The notes under the pieces: model-generated
Told to the model about the DNA's origin: nothing
What the model saw: only the letters and a program-made list of their open reading frames with translations
Databases searched by the model: none
Assembly (NCBI GenBank): GCA_964344685.1
Contig: CAYFOK010000006.1
Span: 156,776 to 220,775, forward strand
From: Scalindua sp964344685
Lineage (GTDB): Bacteria; Planctomycetota; Brocadiia; Brocadiales; Scalinduaceae
Length of the DNA stretch: 64,000 bases
Direction of reading: 5' to 3'
Part shown: positions 42,449 through 51,154 of the stretch, piece after piece
Layout: each line of letters begins with the position of its first letter
How positions within the stretch are numbered: position 1 is the stretch's first letter
Program-made: the position numbers and the translations under genes

Positions 42449-42520
42449 TCCTCGGTAGCTCAATGGTAGAGTGGGTGGCTGTTAACCACTAGGTTGTAGG
42501 TTCGAATCCTACCCGAGGAG
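42449..42520 (+). tRNA. tRNA-Asn (anticodon GTT)
   Basis: A 72-nt cloverleaf: acceptor stem TCCTCGG/CCGAGGA, D-arm GCTCAATGGTAGAGT, anticodon arm GTGG-CTGTTAA-CCAC with anticodon GTT, T-arm GTAGGTTCGAATCCTAC, discriminator G. CCA is not encoded. A terminator follows 16 bases later. Confidence 0.95.
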
Positions 42521-42536
42521 CTTTTCTTTAAAAAAA

Positions 42537-42570
42537 GCCTTTCAACAAATTTAGTTGAAAGGCTTTTTTT
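42537..42570 (+). terminator. Intrinsic terminator after tRNA-Asn
   Basis: A perfect 10-bp stem GCCTTTCAAC/GTTGAAAGGC with a seven-base loop and seven T residues following. An A-tract on the other side means it may also work for the minus strand. Confidence 0.92.
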
Positions 42571-42612
42571 ATGAAAAAATTCTCAGGTAGCTTTTTTTAG
42601 ACGGACATAATA

Positions 42613-43629
42613 TCAACTCCATAGATTGTAATTCTTGTTAGTAAACCCACTGGAGAGAGTATCAACTATACCCCATCCGGTACCATCATACCGGCAGGAT
42701 GGATCTGGCCTGTCCATTTGAACCGTAAGTCCCGGCACTCCTTCAGGTGCGTAAGGCCAAGGCCATGCTGTTGATAACATACCATGAAAAGTAATATTTC
42801 CTATCTTATTTGTAAGTGCCTGGTGTGTATGCCCGTGTATGACAGTCACTGACCTAAATGGTGACAACAGCCCCTGGACCCTTTCTGCATCGTCAGTCCA
42901 GAAATTCCATGATTTGTATAATTTATACAGAGGTGAATGTGAGAATACGACAACAGGCGTATTCTTCTCTACTGCAGACAGATCTTCACTCAACCATCTG
43001 CACTGTTGTTCACCGACTATAAATGGTAATTCGTCAGGGTTATTAAGCTGTACCATGAACTGCATTCTTTCCATTTGAGTCATCCCGGATTTCGTCCAGT
43101 AATCTTCTACAACTACGCTGTTTAGTACAACAAAATGAACTCCCTTGTGATCAAAAGAGTATGTAGGTTTGCCAAAAAATTCATTCCAAACCTCTCCCAT
43201 GTCAAAATACCAGTCATGTTCGCCAACCATCATGTATAATTTGTGTCTTACTTCTGAGAGAATGTCCTTTCCCAGGGATAACTCTTCTTTTAATCCCAAT
43301 TGTGCCAGATCGCCGCCATAGAGCACAAAGTCCGGTTTGGGGTCCAGCATGTTTACGTCATTAACAGCCCTTATCAAGGCCCTGGCAAACCTGTGTTCTC
43401 TGCCGCGGTCTAAAAGGTGTGAGTCAGATATATATGCAAACGTAAATTTCTCAGATCCGTGTTTTATCTCTACCTGCTGTGCAATGGTTTGAGAATGGCT
43501 TAACAAAGAACCTGGGGCTGCAGCAAGAACTCCGGTTTTAACTGCAGTTTTTAAGAATTCTCTACGGCTGAATCCTGATGATGGTTCATGCTTCGTTTTA
43601 TTACCATGCCTCACTCTTTTAATATTCAC
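42613..43629 (-). CDS. Tat-exported metallophosphoesterase
   Basis: A 338-residue calcineurin-like phosphoesterase with a twin-arginine signal (SRREFLKTAVKTGVLAAAPG). Metal-site motifs in order: ISDSHL (D-x-H), YGGDLAQLG (GGD), VGEHDWYFD (in place of GNHD/E), VVFSHSPLY and VIHGHTHQAL. It acts outside the cytoplasm on an unknown phosphoester. GTG start with AAGGAG upstream. Single gene. Confidence 0.88.
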   Translation of the reverse strand: MNIKRVRHGNKTKHEPSSGFSRREFLKTAVKTGVLAAAPGSLLSHSQTIAQQVEIKHGSEKFTFAYISDSHLLDRGREHRFARALIRAVNDVNMLDPKPDFVLYGGDLAQLGLKEELSLGKDILSEVRHKLYMMVGEHDWYFDMGEVWNEFFGKPTYSFDHKGVHFVVLNSVVVEDYWTKSGMTQMERMQFMVQLNNPDELPFIVGEQQCRWLSEDLSAVEKNTPVVVFSHSPLYKLYKSWNFWTDDAERVQGLLSPFRSVTVIHGHTHQALTNKIGNITFHGMLSTAWPWPYAPEGVPGLTVQMDRPDPSCRYDGTGWGIVDTLSSGFTNKNYNLWS

Positions 43630-43925
43630 GTTTTGTCTCCTTAAAAAGTTTTATGCATTCCGGATAATTATAATACTTTTGGATGTTTTTACAATAGAGA
43701 GATTCTCCTGTTTTAATATTGTTACATGAGGTAAGTATAGTAAAGGGTGGCAAGTAAATTTACTTGCACTATTAAACAGTAATAAGCTATAAATTGTTTC
43801 GGAAGATTCAAGATTTGAGGTTGTTAACGTCCTTTAGGATTATATAATATTTCCTAATTTCCTAAAAAATCCAGGAGTTATCCTTAGAAAAAGGTAATGA
43901 TAAAGTTCTGTGAAAGGAGGTAAGT

Positions 43926-44534
43926 TTGGTTTATCAATTTTTAATAGACACATACGAGACAGAGATAATCAAGACCCTGAGTACATGGAGTACATTTCAT
44001 GATAGCGACCTTCTGGTACGCCCGCATCCTGCTGACAGGCGAGGGAGAAATCCACTTGAGCATATGGTCCATCAGTGTTTGAGTGAAAATAAGTGGTTTA
44101 CTGCAATGCTGGGCATTGATGTAGGCGCACCTCCTTTACCAGAAGAAGAGACACGTCTGGAATTTATTAAACGTTATGCGGAGGATGCAGGAAAACGTAC
44201 AAAAGCCTTAAGAGAAAAAGATAATAGCTGGTGGGAGGAAGAGGTTAAATTTTTTGAGTATAGTAAGTCGCGGGCATGGATTGTTACAAGAAGGATAGCC
44301 CATACATCACATCATCGAGGTCAGCAGACAATGTTGCTGCGAAAGATGGGCCGTGATATATACAGCACTTATGGACCGTCCGCCGATACCGGCGGTTTAC
44401 CACAGTATAATGCTCAGACAATTTATCCGTATCCGGATCTCGAAACACTTATCAGAGAAGAGTCAGCAGGTGGTACTACGAAGGTGCCATTGCCCGGGCC
44501 GGGAGAGCATCCATGTACGGAACGCCCATTTTAG
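43926..44534 (+). CDS. DinB-like four-helix protein
   Basis: A 202-residue protein with the DinB/YfiT-like pattern: a histidine early (LEHMVHQCLSENKWF) and the C-terminal pair in RRIAHTSHHRGQQTMLLRKMG, forming a probable three-histidine metal site. Members are metal-dependent transferases or hydrolases, or have no known role. TTG start behind a strong AAAGGAGG. Single gene in a quiet region; no operon partner. Confidence 0.75.
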   Translation: MVYQFLIDTYETEIIKTLSTWSTFHDSDLLVRPHPADRRGRNPLEHMVHQCLSENKWFTAMLGIDVGAPPLPEEETRLEFIKRYAEDAGKRTKALREKDNSWWEEEVKFFEYSKSRAWIVTRRIAHTSHHRGQQTMLLRKMGRDIYSTYGPSADTGGLPQYNAQTIYPYPDLETLIREESAGGTTKVPLPGPGEHPCTERPF

Positions 44535-44657
44535 TTTCAGCTTTCCTGCTTCTTACAGGAATCCATAAATATTGAAAGGCAACAAAAAAGTTCGGATTCT
44601 GTATGGGCGCGGGGAGCCATCTTTCGCTGAAGCTGCGGAGTGTCTGTGCAACATTAA

Positions 44658-44685
44658 ACGGACAGGGCCTGAAAGCCCCGTCCGT
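44658..44685. terminator. Hairpin past the DinB-like gene
   Basis: Arms ACGGACAGGGC and GCCCCGTCCGT pair with one A-C mismatch around six bases. No T-tract follows on either strand, so terminator function is uncertain. Confidence 0.4.
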
Positions 44686-44755
44686 TCTCAATTCTCAAAC
44701 AATTGAAGCAGCTTTCAAGATGTTTACGATACGGAGTGCTGTTTATATCGCAATG

Positions 44756-44956
44756 CTATTTGTATTGATTATAATCTTGTTGCTGCTTTCGTATCTCTTC
44801 TTGCCAATTCTTAAATTTTTGTTTTCGTTGTTCGGCTGCTTCTTGTTCGGTTTGTGAAGTAATCTCTTCTTTAACAGCTCCCTGCTGAGATTGAGTTGTC
44901 TCAGTTGAGGCGCACCCACAAGCTAAAAGAATAAGAACAAGCAGTATTTTTCTCAT
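44756..44956 (-). CDS. Small lipoprotein
   Basis: A 66-residue lipoprotein: leader MRKILLVLILLACGC with a lipobox-type cysteine, then a Ser/Thr/Gln-rich and finally a charged coiled helix (EAAEQRKQKFKNWQEEIRKQQQ). Small lysine/glutamine-rich lipoproteins like this can tether the outer membrane or sit in envelope complexes. No family recognised. Confidence 0.55.
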   Translation of the reverse strand: MRKILLVLILLACGCASTETTQSQQGAVKEEITSQTEQEAAEQRKQKFKNWQEEIRKQQQDYNQYK

Positions 44957-45147
44957 TTTAGAGCTCCCAAAATTTGTGCAAAAAATTCAGATTATAAACA
45001 GTAAGTTAGCATGTGAATATCAGATTGTACTCCTGAATACTCTGTTTTTCTTAAGCTTAACTCAAGCAGTTATTTAAATCAAGAGGAAAAGTATAATCTG
45101 ACAGGAGAGAGACAGATGGTCAAAAGCATTAATCCGTTTGCCGGTAA

Positions 45148-45726
45148 TTAATAGAGTGAACGTACCGGACGAACATATCGGTTTTTGTAACGCCAGCGTA
45201 CGTTACCCAGGCTGAAGTAAACACTCCAGACGCTGCTGCCGCGTCTATCACCAGACCAGATACCCCACTGTTCGCCGTCAAAGACCGGGTCTATGTGAAG
45301 GGCATTCGTCTTGCCCGGTTCTAGCAGTGATGCTGCTTCCTCTATTGTCGGCAATCTCCAGTCTTTATACCCTGCATAACCACGGGCATTCAGATTCCTT
45401 ATCCATCCATTTGCTGCAATCCACTGCATATAATCTTTTGAACCGGACTGGAGCCACATCAGCCCCGTGGCATGGTCTATTACTACATCGCCTCCCTTTA
45501 TTGTCTTTTTTTCGTAGCTGTGAATGATTGTGCTATGCCCATAAAACCCCCACTCGTCCATCTTTCGTATATAAATATTCGGCATCGAAAGCACTTCAGA
45601 AACAGATAGATTTCTGTAAGACGAACGCAGGGTCACTCTCTGTGGATTCTCTTCAGAAGATTGGATAACCCGGGCAGAAAGAAGAACAAATGTAACAGCC
45701 AGAAAATATGGTAAATATTTTTTCAT
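45148..45726 (-). CDS. Exported DUF1566 (Lcl C-terminal-like) domain protein
   Basis: A 192-residue protein with a signal peptide (about 1-22) and a DUF1566-like domain marked by VVIDHATGLMWLQSGS, LNARGYAGYKDWRLPTIEEAASLL, WGIWSGD and the end VRPVRSLY. Such domains occur in exported adhesin-like or carbohydrate-binding proteins. Single gene. Confidence 0.78.
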   Translation of the reverse strand: MKKYLPYFLAVTFVLLSARVIQSSEENPQRVTLRSSYRNLSVSEVLSMPNIYIRKMDEWGFYGHSTIIHSYEKKTIKGGDVVIDHATGLMWLQSGSKDYMQWIAANGWIRNLNARGYAGYKDWRLPTIEEAASLLEPGKTNALHIDPVFDGEQWGIWSGDRRGSSVWSVYFSLGNVRWRYKNRYVRPVRSLY

Positions 45727-45922
45727 TTGAAGTGAGGATTATAGTATCACAAGGGAAATAGGCAAGTGTTTTTTTAAACCACAGTCAGCACCTGATTTTT
45801 CAAGTTAAACCTTTGGCGAATATTTTTTAGCCACTAACACACCAGGCCTCAAAGAAAAATCTTTGTGATTTAGTGGCTTGGTGACAACATTGAAATTGCT
45901 AAAAAAATCTGTTTTACAGATC

Positions 45923-46633
45923 TTAATGGCAGCAATTTTTTGCTGCAAGGTTGGATAGCTTTAGTACCAGACTTGAGATTCCTATAAAAATCAGAAAAAT
46001 TCCAATATAAATTGATGCCTTACCGTTGAAGTGTTTTATCGGTTTTTTTACCAACAACGAAATACCGGAAAGAGCAGGAAGGGTGCCTATCCAGAACGAT
46101 GTAAGCAATATGCCTCCCCAGAGAGGGTTGTTAGTTGCAACTGCTATTAAAATGAATCCGTATAACCATCCACACGGTAATAAAGGGCTTAACAGACCGA
46201 TTAAGAAGCTTGAAGCCGAATGAGATATTTTACTTTCCAATATCCTGCCAACCCTGTTCTGATAGAACAGTTTCAGGAAAGCAGGCTGTTTAATTTGCAA
46301 CTGCCCTTTTCTCATTATACTGAAACCTATAACGAGGAAGCTGACACTTAAAATAACAGTGGAGATGAGGGAGATATATTTCATCTCAGAATTAATAAAC
46401 TCAGATCCTAAGAATCCGGCCAGTGCTCCTACACCGAAATAACCAAGCAGGCGTCCAATGTGGTAATTGACAAGGCCTTTTCTTCTTTGCGCACCCGCTG
46501 TCATAGCCAGGGCGCCGCACATTCCGACACAGTGTACGCTGCCGATAATACTTGCTGCTATGATTGCAAACGGTACCAGAACCGGCAGCATGTCATTTGC
46601 CTTACTTATTATGTTATTAGAGAGGTCCAACAA
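45923..46633 (-). CDS. TauE/SafE-like (UreH_2) membrane protein of the cbb3 locus
   Basis: A 236-residue protein with six likely transmembrane helices. The first has IIGSVHCVGMCGALAMTA, the Cys-containing signature of the sulfite-exporter/UreH_2-type proteins found at cco operons; PLLPCGWLYGFILIA is a second Cys motif. Such proteins are linked to copper delivery to cbb3 oxidase. Its start overlaps the end of ccoG by 17 bases, so it is the last gene of the cco operon. I see no separate ccoH. Confidence 0.78.
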   Translation of the reverse strand: MLDLSNNIISKANDMLPVLVPFAIIAASIIGSVHCVGMCGALAMTAGAQRRKGLVNYHIGRLLGYFGVGALAGFLGSEFINSEMKYISLISTVILSVSFLVIGFSIMRKGQLQIKQPAFLKLFYQNRVGRILESKISHSASSFLIGLLSPLLPCGWLYGFILIAVATNNPLWGGILLTSFWIGTLPALSGISLLVKKPIKHFNGKASIYIGIFLIFIGISSLVLKLSNLAAKNCCH

Positions 46634-48014
46634 GGCTGATTTCCTTTATATGCTTCTGTGTTATATCTTTTGATTTTGCCGTAATCTGTAATTGAAATTT
46701 GTGGTGGCTTTTTTCTTCTAAAATTGACTTAGGGAACTTTATGAAAATATGGTTCTTCTTCGCCTCTCCTGGTGGAATTACCACCGGTAGTGTTGACGCA
46801 ATAATTTCTATTATTGTGTTATCAATTTTTTCTGTGCGTATGATATCAACTTCCATCTTTACTGCACTCTGGTTTTTAATGTTAAGCGTAAAATGGTTTG
46901 CTATTAAAGTCTTTCCTTTCGATGTTTCTAATACCTGATAAGGATTCTCATGCGCCCTCAATACCGTGATGTCCAGCCCAGATCTGTTAAAGATAAATAA
47001 AAACAGTCCGATAATTGAGAGAAGAGTTAGTCCGAGGTAGATATTTGTCTTCATTTTCCAGAAGACTGTCTTCTTTCCTTTCAAACCGTTTTCTGATTCA
47101 TATCGAATGAGCCCCTCCGGTTTTTTTGTTATACGCATTATCTCATTACACGCGTCGATGCAGGAGGTACAGGCTATACATTCCATCTGGATGCCGTGGC
47201 GAATATCAATTCCTGTAGGGCAGACGGCGACGCATTTAAGGCAGTCTATACAATCACCCATTTTTTTAGATTTGGTGTTTGTACCTTTTCGCGGTTCACC
47301 TCTCTTCTCATCATAGGCAACTACAAGAGAATCTTCATCCATTAGCACGGATTGAAGTCTGCCGTATGGACATATGACGGTGCAGAGGCGCTCTTTAAAC
47401 CACCCAAAGTTAAAGAGAATAATGAGAGTCGTTGTGTTTACTATTAAAAATGCTGTTATTGCATCAGAGGGTGGGCTCAGAGCCATGGATACCAGTTTGC
47501 CGGGACCGGTAAAGTAAGCATAAAAGGTGTGTGATAGAATCAGGCTTACGGTAAAAAACAGACACCATTTGACAGCAGCCTTTATAATTTTTTCTTTGTC
47601 AAAAGGCTTTTCATGAAGCTTTTTTCTGGCAAGATGGTTTCCTTCTACAAGCGTTTCAATCCTTCGGAAGATCCCATCAATCGGGATAGTTTGCGGACAT
47701 GCCCAACCGCACCATACTCGTCCCCAGACAGATGTGGCAAACAACAGCCCCAATGAGAAAACAGCTATTATAAAGAAGAACAGCGGTGCGTCGTGACTCC
47801 AGAAACTCAAGCCAAAGAATGTAAATCTGCGGTCAGGTATGTTAATAAGAATAGCGGGGAGGCCGTTTATTTTAATCCATGGAAGAGTGATGAATGCCGC
47901 TATCAATACCCACTGTGAAAGGTCTCTGTATTTTCTAAAGAACCCATGTACAGCCATTGGGAATTTGTTAATATGAAAGCTGTCGTGCGCCAGTGTTTGA
48001 GTACTTTCCACCAT
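46617..48014 (-). CDS. ccoG: Cytochrome c oxidase accessory protein CcoG (FixG/RdxA)
   Basis: A 465-residue membrane protein needed for cbb3 oxidase maturation, thought to reduce Cu(II) for CcoN. It has a NapH-like N-terminal membrane part (WGRVWCGWACPQTIPIDGIFRR) and two 4Fe-4S motifs (CIDCLKCVAVCPTGID and CIACTSCIDACNE). A C-terminal Ig-like domain outside the membrane (about 345-460) follows. It starts one base after ccoP ends. Confidence 0.93.
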   Translation of the reverse strand: MVESTQTLAHDSFHINKFPMAVHGFFRKYRDLSQWVLIAAFITLPWIKINGLPAILINIPDRRFTFFGLSFWSHDAPLFFFIIAVFSLGLLFATSVWGRVWCGWACPQTIPIDGIFRRIETLVEGNHLARKKLHEKPFDKEKIIKAAVKWCLFFTVSLILSHTFYAYFTGPGKLVSMALSPPSDAITAFLIVNTTTLIILFNFGWFKERLCTVICPYGRLQSVLMDEDSLVVAYDEKRGEPRKGTNTKSKKMGDCIDCLKCVAVCPTGIDIRHGIQMECIACTSCIDACNEIMRITKKPEGLIRYESENGLKGKKTVFWKMKTNIYLGLTLLSIIGLFLFIFNRSGLDITVLRAHENPYQVLETSKGKTLIANHFTLNIKNQSAVKMEVDIIRTEKIDNTIIEIIASTLPVVIPPGEAKKNHIFIKFPKSILEEKSHHKFQLQITAKSKDITQKHIKEISLVGPL

Positions 48015-48015
48015 C

Positions 48016-48606
48016 TTATTCTTCTACAAGCTCACCATCAGGCTCTTTTGCATTCTCTACCGCGGTCCCATGTATTGACTTTATATAAGCTGCTGTGTGC
48101 AGAATTTGCTGTTCAGGAATCCTGTCTGCCCATGCAGCCATCCCATTGTCTGGAATACCGGACCTGATAGAAACCGCTATATCACTGATCTTTCCTTTGC
48201 CATGCAGCCAGTAGTTGTCAATGAGATTCGGCCCGATCATACCTTCCCCGGATTTTCCGTGACAAATTGAGCAAAGTTCACCGTAAATTTCTCCTCCCTC
48301 CGCCAGGGCGGCAGGGTCCTGCAAAAGTGCCAGAAGTTCACTTTCGCTGACTACAGGAGATTGTATTGATGTCGATGTTTCTGTCTGTGTTTGAGCCTCT
48401 CTTAATTTTATTGCGTAATCTTCCAGAATTTCATTTTTGCTGTTACTCCCGAAGTGATAGCCGACAAAGAAAATAGCCAGAAGAGCAGTAAAATAGAAAA
48501 TATACATTAACCAGTTAGGACAGGGATTATCGTATTCCAGAATACCGTCATACTCATAGCCCTCTATAATTTTGTCTTCATACCGTTGTGTTTTATCTTC
48601 ACTCAT
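48016..48606 (-). CDS. ccoP: Cytochrome c oxidase cbb3-type subunit III, monoheme
   Basis: A 196-residue subunit: an N-terminal anchor helix (about 31-50), a linker, then one cytochrome c domain with CSICH (C112-H116) and a probable axial M156 in GMAAW. Usual CcoP proteins are about 290 residues with two hemes; this one has only one, so it is a reduced form. Its ATG overlaps the ccoQ stop (ATGA). Confidence 0.87.
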   Translation of the reverse strand: MSEDKTQRYEDKIIEGYEYDGILEYDNPCPNWLMYIFYFTALLAIFFVGYHFGSNSKNEILEDYAIKLREAQTQTETSTSIQSPVVSESELLALLQDPAALAEGGEIYGELCSICHGKSGEGMIGPNLIDNYWLHGKGKISDIAVSIRSGIPDNGMAAWADRIPEQQILHTAAYIKSIHGTAVENAKEPDGELVEE

Positions 48607-48773
48607 GTCAGATTCTCCTCACGAAGTGGTAGTTGAGATAAATAGTCATAGTGTTTTTTCGAACCTTTTCTGTAAGCCCAGAATACAGCGCCTATAAAGA
48701 CGGAGAAGAATAGGAAGAATCCTATTACGATTAAATATACGTCATTGAATTGGGATAACGCCAGCTGTTTCAT
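48603..48773 (-). CDS. ccoQ: Cytochrome c oxidase cbb3-type subunit CcoQ
   Basis: A 56-residue single-helix protein, MKQLALSQFNDVYLIVIGFF at the start, then FWAYRKGSKKHYDYL, the usual CcoQ layout. It lies between ccoNO and ccoP, with TGA overlapping the ccoP ATG. It stabilises CcoP in the complex. Confidence 0.8.
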   Translation of the reverse strand: MKQLALSQFNDVYLIVIGFFLFFSVFIGAVFWAYRKGSKKHYDYLSQLPLREENLT

Positions 48774-48774
48774 A

Positions 48775-50904
48775 TTACTCTCCTCCTTTTTGCCCTAGGG
48801 CCTGGAGATACGCTATCAAAGCCGTAATCTCTTTGTCTGATACGTCTTCCTTTACTCCCTGCTTTTTCAGCACTTCTGCAATCTCTTTTGCCTGTACTTT
48901 TGCCAGGTTATTCGCGTCAGCCATTTCTTCATCGGAAAAAGGAACACCCAGTTTATTTAAAAGCGATAACTTCTTTGCCAGACTGTCAAAATCAATTTTT
49001 GATCTGAGTAACCACGGATAGGCCGGCATAATTGATTCTTTTACAACAGCTCTCGGGTCTTCCATGTGCATGTAGTGCCAGAGAGCCGGATATTTTTTGC
49101 CAAGCCGTGCCAGGTCAGGGCCGGTACGCTTTGAACCCCATTGAAATGGCCTGTCGTACATGGATTCTTCGATTGTAGATGCTGCTCCATATCTCAACTC
49201 ATCAGAATGTATTGTTCGGATCATCTGGGAGTGGCAGGTATAACAACCTTCTTTGACGTATATGTCTCTTCCTGCCAGTTCTAATGGAGTAAAAGGCTCA
49301 ACCTTTTTTTCTGTTTTAACGTATTTATTTACAGAGAGAGCCGGTACAATTTCTATTATGGAACCGACTAAAATTGCAATAAGTGCCAATATGGTAAAGG
49401 CAGCAGCCATCCCTTCCAGCTTTCTATGACCCCGTTCCAAATGAACAGGTGCAGAAGAGGTTGTTTTAATTTGCACGGATTCATCTGCCAGCTCTTTTGG
49501 TGCCAGCTTGATAGTTTTGTAAATGTTAACGAGCAGGAGAACAAAACCTCCCAGGAACAATACGCCCCCTAACGCACGGAAGAAAAAAAGAGGCAGTATA
49601 CGAATAACGGTTTCTACAAAGTCCGGATATACAAGTAAATCATTTGCATCTACGGCTCTCCACATTAAACCCTGAGTAAGTCCGGCTGCCAGCATGGAAA
49701 CATAGTAAAAGAGAATTCCCAGTATTCCTAACCAGAAATGAAAGTTTGCCAGTTTCTTACTGTATAATTCAGTTTTCCATAATCTTGGTACTATAAAATA
49801 TATCATTCCAAAAGAGAGAAAACCATTCCATCCCAGTGCTCCCAAATGTACATGACCGACGATCCAATCAGTATAATGTCCCAGAGCGTTGACAGCCTTT
49901 ACCGATAAAAGCGGCCCTTCAAAAGTAGCCATTGCATAAAAGGTAATGGCTGCAACCATAAATTTTATGATAGGATCTGTTCGTAATAAATGCCATGCAC
50001 CGCGAAGTGTCATTATCCCGTTAACGGCTCCGCCCCAGCTTGGAGCCCATAACATTACACTGAACACTGTTCCTAATGTTTGAAGCCATACAGGTAAGGC
50101 TGTGTTTAAAAGGTGATGAGGCCCCGCCCAGATGTAGAGAAAAATGAGGGACCAGAAATGTACGACTGACAGTCTATAGCTGTATATGGGCCTGTTTGCT
50201 GCCTTCGGAAGATAGTAGTACATCAAACCCAGGAAAGGAGTGGTTAAGAAAAAGGCCACTGCATTGTGACCGAACCACCATTGTACAAGGGCGTCCTGGA
50301 TACCCGCAAAGACTATGTAGCTTTTAAAATAGCTGACCGGTATACTGATGGCATTTACAATATAGAGGACTGCAACAGTGACAATAGTTGCTATGTAGAA
50401 CCAGATAGCTACATACAGATGTTTTTCATTACGTTTTAACAGTGTACCAAAGAAATTGATGGCAAAGACTACCCAGATCAGTACAACCGCAATATCTACA
50501 GGCCATTCCAATTCTGCAAACTCCTTGCCCTGTGATAATCCGAGGGGTAGAGTAATTGCAGCCAGAACAATTATAAATTGCCATCCCCAGAAATGAAGTT
50601 TACTCAAACCATCTGAAAACAGCCTTGTCTTCAAAAGTCTTTGTGTAGAATGATAAATACCCGCAAAGATAGCGTTTCCGGCAAACGCATAGATCGCCGC
50701 ATTAGTGTGTAATGGTCTTATACGGCCAAACGTTAACCATGCGGTAAGGTTAAGTTGCGGAATTGCCAATTGTAAAGCAACGATAATTCCTACCAACATA
50801 GCTATAGCTACCCAGAATATGGTTGCAAGGGTAAACATTCTGACTATCTGGTCATCATATCTAACCTGAACCACTCCGGTGTTGGCATTATTCGAAGAGC
50901 TCAT
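48775..50904 (-). CDS. ccoNO: Fused cbb3 oxidase subunits I and II (CcoNO)
   Basis: A 709-residue fusion of catalytic subunit CcoN and monoheme subunit CcoO. The CcoN part (about 1-490) has twelve or so helices, with heme/copper histidines in WWFGHNAVAFFLTTPFLG, GPHHLLNTALP and HVHLGALGWNGF. The CcoO part (about 500-709) has an anchor helix, then EGCYTCHSQMIRTIHSDELRYG and the motif KRTGPDLARLG. Reduces O2 to water with high affinity. N-O fusions are known in some bacteria. A complete oxidase in a likely anaerobe suggests microaerobic respiration or O2 removal. Confidence 0.94.
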   Translation of the reverse strand: MSSSNNANTGVVQVRYDDQIVRMFTLATIFWVAIAMLVGIIVALQLAIPQLNLTAWLTFGRIRPLHTNAAIYAFAGNAIFAGIYHSTQRLLKTRLFSDGLSKLHFWGWQFIIVLAAITLPLGLSQGKEFAELEWPVDIAVVLIWVVFAINFFGTLLKRNEKHLYVAIWFYIATIVTVAVLYIVNAISIPVSYFKSYIVFAGIQDALVQWWFGHNAVAFFLTTPFLGLMYYYLPKAANRPIYSYRLSVVHFWSLIFLYIWAGPHHLLNTALPVWLQTLGTVFSVMLWAPSWGGAVNGIMTLRGAWHLLRTDPIIKFMVAAITFYAMATFEGPLLSVKAVNALGHYTDWIVGHVHLGALGWNGFLSFGMIYFIVPRLWKTELYSKKLANFHFWLGILGILFYYVSMLAAGLTQGLMWRAVDANDLLVYPDFVETVIRILPLFFFRALGGVLFLGGFVLLLVNIYKTIKLAPKELADESVQIKTTSSAPVHLERGHRKLEGMAAAFTILALIAILVGSIIEIVPALSVNKYVKTEKKVEPFTPLELAGRDIYVKEGCYTCHSQMIRTIHSDELRYGAASTIEESMYDRPFQWGSKRTGPDLARLGKKYPALWHYMHMEDPRAVVKESIMPAYPWLLRSKIDFDSLAKKLSLLNKLGVPFSDEEMADANNLAKVQAKEIAEVLKKQGVKEDVSDKEITALIAYLQALGQKGGE

Positions 50905-50938
50905 TTTCCAGTTCCTTTCCCATAATTTCGAGTTGGTT

Positions 50939-51106
50939 TCAAATCTTTACTTTCTCTGGTTTGTCATTCCAGTCATCAATCAGAATCTTATGGGCTGGTG
51001 TTTCAAGGTCGTCAAATTGTTCTTCTTTGACGGCCCATAAGAAAAACAGGACAAAAAATGTAACTAAAATTATTGCGACAGGAATAATAACATAAAGAAT
51101 AGTCAT
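50939..51106 (-). CDS. ccoS: cbb3 oxidase maturation protein CcoS
   Basis: A 55-residue membrane protein starting MTILYVIIPVAIILVTFFVL, then FFLWAVKEEQFDDLETPAHKIL, the typical CcoS pattern. CcoS is needed for heme/copper insertion into CcoN. It lies between ccoI and ccoNO. Confidence 0.8.
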   Translation of the reverse strand: MTILYVIIPVAIILVTFFVLFFLWAVKEEQFDDLETPAHKILIDDWNDKPEKVKI

Positions 51107-51154
51107 CGGTGTTACCTAATTTTTATAAATATTAAATTTGTCTGGTACTGTTGA

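Noticed and set aside
44881..44920. Another operator-like palindrome (TGAGATTGAG...GTCTCAG)
   Set aside because: It lies inside the coding region of the small lipoprotein and its spacing does not match the 7-1-7 form.
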